Made by a program: the position numbers and the translations under genes
Assembly: GCA_020024055.1 (NCBI GenBank)
Contig: JAHHUI010000068.1
Location: 1 to 7,655 of the forward strand
DNA: 7,655 nucleotides
Source: Spirochaetaceae bacterium
GTDB taxonomy: Bacteria; Spirochaetota; Spirochaetia; WRBN01
Reading direction: 5' to 3'
Shown here: piece after piece, positions 1 to 7,400 of the stretch
Position numbering within the stretch: the first letter of the stretch is position 1
How the letters are laid out: each line of letters begins with the position of its first letter
The notes under the pieces: generated by a model
Seen by the model: only the letters and a program-made list of their open reading frames with translations
What the model was told of the DNA's origin: nothing
Databases searched by the model: none

Positions 1-1262
1 ATAGTGCCCCCTTCATTCAAAGCAATATTAGCATTATCCAGCAAGGTCTGTGTAATCATCTGTTCAACCAGCTGTAAATCCTGCTTTTCTGTGTTGCTAA
101 AAGGCAGAACAGAAGGAAACAGCTGATGACAAGAAAGCATTTCATTGATAGAGCCACTGATAGAAATGAGGTCTTTTGCATGGGCTTTATCCATGGCCAC
201 GCGCCCAGACAGACGCGCAATATCCTGAATTTTTGCCAAATGGCTGCGCACAAGCTTGAGTGTTTCAGGAGACTGATAAAACTGATCGACAAGAGCCAGG
301 CGTTCGTTAATTTTCTGCACATCGCTCAAAGGCTCTTGCAGCCAAGTGCGCAAAAGGCGCGCGCCAGGAGCCGTGAGAGTCTCGTTGAGAAGATGAAACA
401 GTGAAGTTTCTGTGCCCCCGTGCTGGGAATAAAAAATCTCCAGGTTTTTTCTCGACTCTTCATCAATGACAAGGCCGCCTCGAAATTTTTTCTTGCCCAG
501 TGATTGTATATGCGGTAGATTATGGCGTGTATTTTCTTCCAAATAGGATAACAGTGCCCCGGCCGTGGCCAAAGACACCTCACCCTCGTCAAAACCGAAA
601 CCTTTCAAGTTGGTCGTGCCGAAATGATGCATCAACTGCTTATAAGCTTGCTGCTCGTCAAAAAACCAATCTGGATACTTCGAGACAAGAATATTTTTGC
701 TGATAAAAAGGCTTTCCAAAGCCGGATCCAGCAAAGATTCCTGCACCAGTATTTCCTTTGGTTCCAGGCTGTCTAAATAATCACTGAGCCATTCCTGCCA
801 GCTTTGATGATGGGAAAAGGCAAAAAATTCACCTGTTGAAACTTCAATATAAGAAAATGAAAATTGCTTCTGCCGCAGGGCAATGGCGGCAAGGTATTTG
901 CTGGCGCTGTTTTTTAAAATGGCATTACCCATAGAAGCAGCTGGGGTGAGGATTTCCACCACCTCGCGTTCAACAATACCTTTTTCCGGGGTGCCAACCT
1001 GTTCACAGATAGCCACCTTGCGTCCAAGGGCAAGCAGTGCCTCTAAATAGGTTTCGCTGGCATGGCTAGGCACACCGCACATGGCATAACCATGCCGCGA
1101 GGTGAGAGTGAGGCCCAAAGCCTTGCTAGCCCATTTGGCATCCTCATCAAACATCTCATAAAAATCGCCCAGGCGAAAAAAAATGACAACACCTCTGTAG
1201 CGGTTTCTCAAATCAAAGTATTGCCGCATCAGAGGTGTCAAGGCCAATTTATCATCTTTCAT
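1..1262 (-). CDS. mutS: DNA mismatch repair protein MutS, N-terminal part (runs off the left edge)
   Basis: MutS recognises mismatched or looped bases in newly replicated DNA and, with ATP, recruits MutL for strand-specific repair in the cytoplasm. I read the frame by hand from the ATG at 1262-1260 to the left edge: 420 codons without a stop or frameshift. The N-terminus has the family's 'TPLMRQY' opening (residues 9-15) and the mismatch-reading motif GDFYE (residues 32-36), whose Phe34 and Glu36 correspond to the Phe and Glu that wedge at the mispair. 'CGVPSHA' follows in domain I. The connector domain comes next, then 'LVIDEESRKNLEIF' and 'LLNETLTAPGARLLRTWL', which belong to the start of the lever/core domain. 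The clamp, ATPase (Walker A/B) and C-terminal dimerisation parts lie outside the window; full MutS is usually about 850-900 residues. The start is supported by an AGAGGTG ribosome site seven bases upstream. It lies 26 bases after skp and is probably co-transcribed with it. Confidence 0.97.
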   Translation of the reverse strand, partial: MKDDKLALTPLMRQYFDLRNRYRGVVIFFRLGDFYEMFDEDAKWASKALGLTLTSRHGYAMCGVPSHASETYLEALLALGRKVAICEQVGTPEKGIVEREVVEILTPAASMGNAILKNSASKYLAAIALRQKQFSFSYIEVSTGEFFAFSHHQSWQEWLSDYLDSLEPKEILVQESLLDPALESLFISKNILVSKYPDWFFDEQQAYKQLMHHFGTTNLKGFGFDEGEVSLATAGALLSYLEENTRHNLPHIQSLGKKKFRGGLVIDEESRKNLEIFYSQHGGTETSLFHLLNETLTAPGARLLRTWLQEPLSDVQKINERLALVDQFYQSPETLKLVRSHLAKIQDIARLSGRVAMDKAHAKDLISISGSINEMLSCHQLFPSVLPFSNTEKQDLQLVEQMITQTLLDNANIALNEGGT

Positions 1263-1267
1263 AGCCG

Positions 1268-1274
1268 CACCTCT
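1268..1274 (-). promoter_or_regulatory. Ribosome binding site of mutS
   Basis: On the minus strand the bases read AGAGGTG, with the GAGG core seven bases before the ATG at 1262. It sits wholly within the 26-base gap between the skp stop and mutS. It fixes the mutS start and implies that mutS is translated independently rather than by stop/start overlap. Confidence 0.75.
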
Positions 1275-1288
1275 ACATTCTCAGCAGA

Positions 1289-1828
1289 CTAGCGGGACAA
1301 ATGAGCAATCACCTCATTTGTAATATCAACTTTATCCGTCCAATAAATCAAATCACCACTGTTTGATGCAAAGATTAATGTGTAGCCACGCACACGGGCC
1401 ACAGCGCTGACCGCGCGGGTGACCATGTCTTGCACGCTGCCATCATCACGTGAATCTTTCTGCACTTTGCGGATCTGATTACTGGCGTTGGTGTGAAAAG
1501 TCTTCAACTCTGCTTCTTTTCTGCGAATTTCCACGGCCAGCTCATCTGCCAGGGAAGTATTAGAATTATTCATAGCGGTTACACGTTCTTCTTTCAAAGA
1601 CTGTATTTCTTCCTTGCGGCTCATAATTTCTGTGTTCAGCTGTTGTCGCAGACGATCCAATTCTCTGGCCGAAGGATCAGAAGACTTTGCCGCATCATAG
1701 ACCCTTTTTAAATCAACCACACCGATACGGGGTATGACATTGGAACTGACCTGGGCCGAAAGGCTCATCATTCCAGAAATGATTAATAGGCTAAAAATAG
1801 TAAAAATCTTAGGCATTTGAACCTGCAT
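1289..1828 (-). CDS. skp: Periplasmic OmpH/Skp-family outer-membrane protein chaperone
   Basis: Skp/OmpH proteins are periplasmic trimers whose coiled-coil 'tentacles' enclose unfolded outer-membrane proteins on their way to the BAM insertase. This 179-residue protein has the usual layout. A signal peptide covers about residues 1-25, with a hydrophobic core IFTIFSLLIISGMM and a likely cleavage after SLSA. The first body strand is RIGVVDLKRVYDAA (34-47). A long charged helical hairpin follows (about 52-125, rich in K, R, E and Q). The C-terminal body strands and helix are GYTLIFASNSGDLIYWTD (148-165) and the family-typical DITNEVIAHL (168-177). Its length is normal for the family. The start at M1 is preferred over M5 because GAGGAG lies nine bases before M1, whereas the distance to M5 would be 21. 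It sits 33 bases downstream of bamA, the client-receiving insertase, which supports the assignment. Sequence conservation in this family is low, so the call rests on architecture, end motifs and context. Confidence 0.91.
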   Translation of the reverse strand: MQVQMPKIFTIFSLLIISGMMSLSAQVSSNVIPRIGVVDLKRVYDAAKSSDPSARELDRLRQQLNTEIMSRKEEIQSLKEERVTAMNNSNTSLADELAVEIRRKEAELKTFHTNASNQIRKVQKDSRDDGSVQDMVTRAVSAVARVRGYTLIFASNSGDLIYWTDKVDITNEVIAHLSR

Positions 1829-1837
1829 GAAAATATA

Positions 1838-1843
1838 CTCCTC
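1838..1843 (-). promoter_or_regulatory. Ribosome binding site of skp
   Basis: GAGGAG on the minus strand lies nine bases before the ATG at 1828, in the 33-base gap after bamA. It is the strongest ribosome site among the gene starts visible here. That would fit a chaperone made in excess over BamA, although this is inference. It decides M1 over the methionine four codons further in. Confidence 0.78.
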
Positions 1844-1861
1844 GTGAAAGTATGATTCACT

Positions 1862-4477
1862 TTAATACATATCAACAGAAAATACAATGGCTATATCCAA
1901 TCCAGCCTTGGCAAAGGTGGGCGAACGGCCCGGGTTCCAGTTAATCCACTGTGGGTTGCCTGGTTCATTGATGCGGAATCGCTTCACCAGATAAATACCC
2001 ATGGGGAAACTGGGAATGCCCACGCGCAGGCCGGTGGCCAAAGAGCCGTAGAAATAATTATACCAGCCCCTGGTGTCCAGCAATGCTTTTTCATCCGTCC
2101 AAAGGAATACAAAATCAGCAAAAGTATCCCAATATAATAAACTTCGGAAAATATCCATGCTAAATTGAACACGACTTTCCCATAACAGGCGTCCATCGGG
2201 GCGGCTGTAGTCCGACCAGCCAGGCCCGATGAACATGCCATCAAGCACAAAGTAATTGCGTTTAGCATCGCGCACGGGCAGGCCAAACTGGCTGCCCAGC
2301 CAGGAAAATGCGCTGTGGAATTTGAAATGCCAGTCCATTGTCCAGGCTGTTCCATCTTCGCTAAAGCGAATTTTGGGGAAAGCATAATGATAATCCAGGC
2401 GTGTCTGCGACTGCAGATATGTTCGATTTCCGCCCAAAACACCACCGGCCAGATAGAATTTCTGTGACACAATAAAGCCATTGAGCGGATTGGAGGGATT
2501 ATCACGTGCATCCCAGGCCACCTTGGCCCACAGGCCGTCATTAAACACCCAGCGATTAAGTCCGTCACGCACTTCTTTATAGGCCGGGCGGAAATTATAT
2601 TCATCATAAGCAATATAATCAAAGCCAATTTCCACACCACCGTTGAAACGCAAAAATCCGTAATTCAGCGGATAGACATAACCGGTGAGCACACTTCCGA
2701 CAAAGCGATGGGAAAAATATTCCATGGAAAAGGCATCATCATAGCCATAATATTCAAAGTCACGCATCAGGCCCAGATTGCGTATTTCATCTGCAGTGGG
2801 CTGGGTGCGCCCTGTGGTGGGGTCGGAAAAATATTGCCCCGCCTTTGGCCCGCTGGTGTATACATAGGCGCCTGTATACGGATCAGGAATATCTTCTGTT
2901 TCAAAAATAGGGAACATAATATCCTGCGGTGCTTTGAATTTATTGAATTCATAAGCGATGCTTCCGCCCAAGCCCCAGCGTGTATTCTGCAAGCGGGGAT
3001 TGTAAAAGCTCAGACGCACAGTGGCCAGATCCTGATTGGCCTGTGCTTCAATGCGTGCATCATAGCCATAGCCCAAGAAATTACTCTCTGCCAAAGTCAG
3101 CATGCCAGAAACGGGAAAACTGTCATAGCTGCCTCCAATAGTCAGACCAAACATGACCTGGGCTGTTTTCCCCTCTTCCACCTCGAAAGACAAACCCACC
3201 AGGCCAGGGATTTTCCCAGGGGTGACATTGGGCGTGACAGAGGCAAAATAGCCTGTGCTCATCAGATTTTTATAAGACTGTAAAAAGGTGGAATATGAAT
3301 AAATATCACCAGGCTGTATTTCTAGCTCGCGCAGAATGACATGTTCCTTTGTTTTTGTATTGCCGCTGATGGAAATACCCTCGACATAGGCACGATCATA
3401 TTCTTTAATATCAATGAGGAATTTCACCTCCTGCGAAGAGGGATCACGAATTTCCTGCATATCATAATTATTATAAATATAGCCGTCATTCAGATACACC
3501 GCCTGCAGGCCCTCGATAAAGGCACGTTCTACGGCTGTTCTGTCTATCACATCACCCACTTTAAATTTTTCAAAAAAGACAGTCAGTTCATCGGTATCAA
3601 AGACTTTATTTCCGCTCACCTGAATTCCGCCATAGCGCCAGCGATCGCCTTCGCTGATGACATAAATAATTTTGATATAAATGACACGATCTTTTTCATC
3701 AACTGTTCTCTCAACGCGCACATCAGTGACTTTGGCGTCGATAAAGCCCTGACTGGCATAATAGGCCCGCACGGCTTCACGGTCAACACTGATATTATCT
3801 GCCTTAAAAAACCCTTTTTTGGCAAAGCCGCGTTTTTCCTGACTCATGCGTTTTTGCAAATCTTTCAGGCTGCCTTTGGTTTTAGGATCGGCAATCAGCT
3901 TATCCACTCCTTCAAAGACAATATCATCGACAACCTCGGGCATGCCTTCATTCACATCGATGCTCACATTCACCAGGCCTGTGGGCGTTGTGGTATGAGA
4001 GACCTTCACCACGGCCTTCAAATAGCCTTTATTGACATATTCTTCTTTAATCTTTGCCTCTGCCTCGCGCAGGTCAATCAAAGTGAAGGGCTGGCCTTCT
4101 TTCAGGTTAATCTTTGACTGCACATTAATCAGCTTGGCACCGGTGATTTGAATTTTGCCCAGGATGGGGTTTTCCTTCACCACGGCTAAAAGCTGGACAG
4201 AATTGCCGCTGATGGAATCGACATAGATTTCCACCTCGCTGAAATATCCGGAGACCTGAAGGCGCCGCTGAATGGCATCGGGCATAACAGGGTCTAATTT
4301 TTTTCCCTGAAAGCTGCCAACAATGGCGACGGCCCTTTTTTCGCTCAGGTTCACCAAGCCTTCAAATCGAATTCTTCTGATAGTTTTGCCAAAAGGATCT
4401 ACTTCCTGTGCACAGATCACGGATGAGATACTGATGAGAAAAAAGAGAAAGACACAGGTCTTGGTCAATAGCTTCAC
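1862..4477 (-). CDS. bamA: Outer membrane protein assembly factor BamA (Omp85 family)
   Basis: BamA is the essential outer-membrane insertase: periplasmic POTRA domains receive unfolded proteins and the 16-strand barrel opens sideways to insert them. The 871-residue product has a signal peptide (about 1-23, cleavage near ICA/QE). Five POTRA domains follow, at roughly 32-103, 105-178, 183-277, 281-359 and 362-436; several begin with a typical 'I.(F/V/I).G' strand such as IRRIRFEG, GKIQITGA, YGGIQVSGN and VEGISISGN. The barrel spans about 438-871. It contains the Omp85 motif DARDNPSNPLNGF (656-668) and ends in FSVDMY, with a terminal aromatic residue. The start is GTG (bases 4477-4475), chosen because an in-frame tamB stop lies just three codons upstream and the signal peptide begins here. 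Two oddities are described in the findings: no arginine in the L6 motif (IGPGW, 750-754) and a loop of about 70 residues (513-582). No cysteine occurs after residue 22. Size and neighbours match T. pallidum TP0326. Confidence 0.97.
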   Translation of the reverse strand: MKLLTKTCVFLFFLISISSVICAQEVDPFGKTIRRIRFEGLVNLSEKRAVAIVGSFQGKKLDPVMPDAIQRRLQVSGYFSEVEIYVDSISGNSVQLLAVVKENPILGKIQITGAKLINVQSKINLKEGQPFTLIDLREAEAKIKEEYVNKGYLKAVVKVSHTTTPTGLVNVSIDVNEGMPEVVDDIVFEGVDKLIADPKTKGSLKDLQKRMSQEKRGFAKKGFFKADNISVDREAVRAYYASQGFIDAKVTDVRVERTVDEKDRVIYIKIIYVISEGDRWRYGGIQVSGNKVFDTDELTVFFEKFKVGDVIDRTAVERAFIEGLQAVYLNDGYIYNNYDMQEIRDPSSQEVKFLIDIKEYDRAYVEGISISGNTKTKEHVILRELEIQPGDIYSYSTFLQSYKNLMSTGYFASVTPNVTPGKIPGLVGLSFEVEEGKTAQVMFGLTIGGSYDSFPVSGMLTLAESNFLGYGYDARIEAQANQDLATVRLSFYNPRLQNTRWGLGGSIAYEFNKFKAPQDIMFPIFETEDIPDPYTGAYVYTSGPKAGQYFSDPTTGRTQPTADEIRNLGLMRDFEYYGYDDAFSMEYFSHRFVGSVLTGYVYPLNYGFLRFNGGVEIGFDYIAYDEYNFRPAYKEVRDGLNRWVFNDGLWAKVAWDARDNPSNPLNGFIVSQKFYLAGGVLGGNRTYLQSQTRLDYHYAFPKIRFSEDGTAWTMDWHFKFHSAFSWLGSQFGLPVRDAKRNYFVLDGMFIGPGWSDYSRPDGRLLWESRVQFSMDIFRSLLYWDTFADFVFLWTDEKALLDTRGWYNYFYGSLATGLRVGIPSFPMGIYLVKRFRINEPGNPQWINWNPGRSPTFAKAGLDIAIVFSVDMY

Positions 4478-4492
4478 GGCAACTTACCCGCC
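4478..4492 (-). promoter_or_regulatory. tamB-bamA junction: weak ribosome site and likely translational coupling
   Basis: Only GTTGCC separates the tamB stop TAA (4486-4484) from the bamA GTG (4477-4475). The only plausible Shine-Dalgarno sequence is the poor GGCGGG at 4492-4487, inside the last codons of tamB and nine bases before GTG. A weak site plus a non-ATG start right after a stop suggests that ribosomes finishing tamB re-initiate on bamA. The layout is seen directly; coupling is inferred. Confidence 0.5.
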
Positions 4493-7400
4493 TGAAGAAT
4501 TCTGCCGCCCATAATTAGAAAATTGTTCACGCAAATCCTTCCAGTCTCTGAATGCAAATGTCTTGGAAAATGTCAATGTGACTTCTGGTCTGAATTTCCA
4601 ATAATTTTCTGACAATCCATCTTTGCTATTTTGCATAGGATTGAAGGCCCAGTCAACTAGGAAGAGCGGGGTATTGATCTGAAAATCCAGATAAAAATTC
4701 ACTTTCAGCTGGCTGGCATCTGCATAACGCGAGAGTGCATTGCTTTTCTCAAGGTCAATTTTTGTCTGGAAGAAAAGATTTCTGTCTATATATGTGCCAA
4801 AATAAACTGATGTGCCGTCTAAATAGCGTATGAAGTTATCTCCTCCGCGGGCCAGCTGCTGCTGGCTTAAATCATTCTGTATAGAATTCGCCAATTTATC
4901 CAGGGCAAAATTACTAATGAAATTTGTCTTGACTGTCACTGTATCAATGAAAGGTATAAAGCGTACAGCATTTTCCACCATGCGCGACACCGTACCCCCC
5001 AGACTGTCTGTCCCGGTGCGGATAATCTGTTCAAAAGCACCCAGGCTGCTATTGCTGTTCAAGTTATTTCTCTCGCGATCGGCTTCGTTATAAATAGACT
5101 GGGGATAATTTGTATCCACCGCGCCGCTAGACATGTTGTATAAATCACTGCTGCTGGTGGAAATACTGGCACCAAGAATAGCCATAATCTGTTCCTGAGA
5201 CAAAGAGGGAATCGCGGTGAATGTGGGATTGTATGTATCAAGCACATGATTTTGAAAATGCATGGTTACCACACGATTGGTGATGCTGTCTACACGATAA
5301 TCGGCCTTCAGATCCAGATAAGGGTTGAATTCAGAGTTTTTGTCCAACAGAATAGTGCCGCCTTCCTCTATTAAAAATTTATTATCAAAATAATTGATCT
5401 CCCCGCGGTTAATACCCAAGACTCCTTCCAAATAGGCTGTTTTGTCGCCCCCGGCGGTGATATCCATGTATAAATCGACATATTCTCCGGGATTCAGCGT
5501 GGCCTGAATCGTGGGCAAAGCGCGTGAGGGCGCATAAAATGTGAAGTCGCGCCCGGCAATTAATGTGAAGCGATCTTCAGGGTTGGCATCTCTGCGGGCA
5601 TTATAGTTTTCTATATCTTGTGCCTGCATGGAAACAAAACGAAATGGCGAGATGCCCTCGCTCTGCACTGCATCAGGATTGTTATAAGAAATATTCCTTC
5701 CCGAAAGCACTGTATAGCCTGGAAGCCGCACTTTATACACAATATTCTGCTGTGTATCTTCACTGGTACTGATGTATTTTGTCAGACTGGCCAGGCTTCC
5801 CTGGGCGGTGGGGAATTCCAGTCTTCCTGATAAATAGCCCATGCGTGCATCGCCTTCATACTGGGCCCAGCCCAGCACTTTGCCGCGAAACTTGACATAG
5901 TTCAAAATATCAAAATCAAAATTAGCCCCGCGTCCGCCGCGTATATCCACATGGGCCAGATAAGAAAAATTTTCCTTTGTCAGATTCACCGTGGTATTCA
6001 CCAGCATATGCGTGCCCTGAGACAAATTAAAAGCCCAGTCTTCTATGCGCATCACGCTGTTGCGAATGACAATTTGATGATCCAGCTTAAAATTATGCCC
6101 GGGGGAAAATGCACTGCGTATGCCGCCGGTGAGATCAATAGTGCCATTGATAAGATGATTGCTGTCAATCAACAGATTGCCATTGAATCGGCCCTTGGTG
6201 AAGCCAAGAATGCGCTGGCCGGAAACAGGCATAATCAATAAAGGATTGAGAAAACCCAGCAGGCCGGAAAAACGACTGATATCAATGAAAAAATTATCTG
6301 CGCTCAGGCTGCCCTTGGCCTGCACAAATAATGAGGTGACATCATCATCCAGATGCAAGGCAAAATCACGCTTTTCCAGGCCAAAGACAAAATCCAGCTT
6401 CAAATCACCTTTGCTTTGGGCACGAATTTCTTTGTCTGCGCGCTCAAGGGCAATATTGTAAGTAGGAAGAAAAACCCTTTCATTGACAATAATATCCTGC
6501 GTTTGCAGCAGCATAGAAAAATCATGTGCAAAAATCTCTCCAAGCGAGCCTTTATTTGCCTCTGAAGAGGGTTGGATCGACATGGTGATGCCTGTTTGGA
6601 TACTTTCTGAAATATTGCGTATCTGCGAACTGACTTCCAAGCCGCCTGTGGCAAAATTGGAGAGAACAACCGGTCCCAGGAATTTCCATTTTCCATATTG
6701 AATATGATTGCCGAGAATTTGAAATCCATTCTCATTCACAGACAGCCCGGTGTCCACCGCCAGGCGAAGATTTTTATAAAACCCCTCAAAAAGCATATAG
6801 CCATCGATCTGTGGGCGGCTTTGCGGCATTTGAAAAGATAAATTGGTGGATAAAATACCCTCCAGACCCTCCACTCTCAGGCGCTGGACAGGCAGGCGAT
6901 ATAAAGACAGCTGGCCCTGCCAGAATTCATCATAATACACCTGAAGAAGAATATTCTCGCCATTATCACCGGCCAATTCCATCACACCATCCACCTGCAT
7001 ATCCGAATCACTTTCATACAGGCGATAGCCCATCTGCCCGCTCAGGCGGGAGATATTATCCTGGAAAACGATGCTCTCAATCTTGCCTCCGTCTGCTGCG
7101 ATCTGAATATTGCGCATTTCCAAATCGCTGACATTGCCGCGCACATGCAGGCGATTGAACAAAGCTGTAAAGCCATTCTGCCAGGATGCACTGCCTATAA
7201 GGCTGGCTTTCACATCTTTTTCGCCATGGCGGCCCAAAAGCAGATCCTGCACATTTAAATACAGGCTTTTTTTATCAAACTGCACAGACAATTCGCCCGT
7301 ATTGCCCAAAATCTGCACAGAATTGGCGGTATATTTGCCATGAATCTGATAATCCGTGTCACTCACATTTAAAAGACCATTGAACTGTGAGGAATTGAGC

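Noticed and set aside
126..404. Small plus-strand and shifted minus-strand open frames within 1-1262.
   Set aside because: The continuous mutS frame covers the whole stretch with recognisable MutS motifs, so the short frames are shadows.
1829..1861. Promoter for skp in the bamA-skp gap.
   Set aside because: The 33-base gap is almost filled by the ribosome site and a short inverted repeat; there is no room for a convincing -35/-10 pair.
1984..2640. 218-codon minus-strand frame overlapping the bamA barrel region.
   Set aside because: It lies in a shifted frame inside bamA, has a Trp/Cys/Met-rich implausible product, and bamA is continuous through it.
2708..3283. 191-codon open frame on the plus strand, opposite bamA.
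   Set aside because: It has the same in-register relation to bamA codons, no ribosome site, and biased composition; it is a shadow of the real gene.
3341..4117. 258-codon open frame on the plus strand, opposite bamA.
   Set aside because: It is exactly in register with the bamA codons, so it exists because bamA lacks TTA, CTA and TCA codons here. It has no ribosome site before its ATG, and its Ile/Phe/His-rich product matches no family I recognise, while bamA on the other strand is certain.
4409..4477. BamA N-terminus as a lipoprotein signal (Cys22 in SVICAQ).
   Set aside because: The residue before the cysteine is Ile and no proper lipobox is formed; an ordinary signal peptidase cut after ICA fits a barrel protein better.
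7037..7050. Perfect GC-rich hairpin CCCGC-TCAG-GCGGG as a terminator.
   Set aside because: It lies inside the tamB coding sequence, has only five pairs and no following T-run on either strand.
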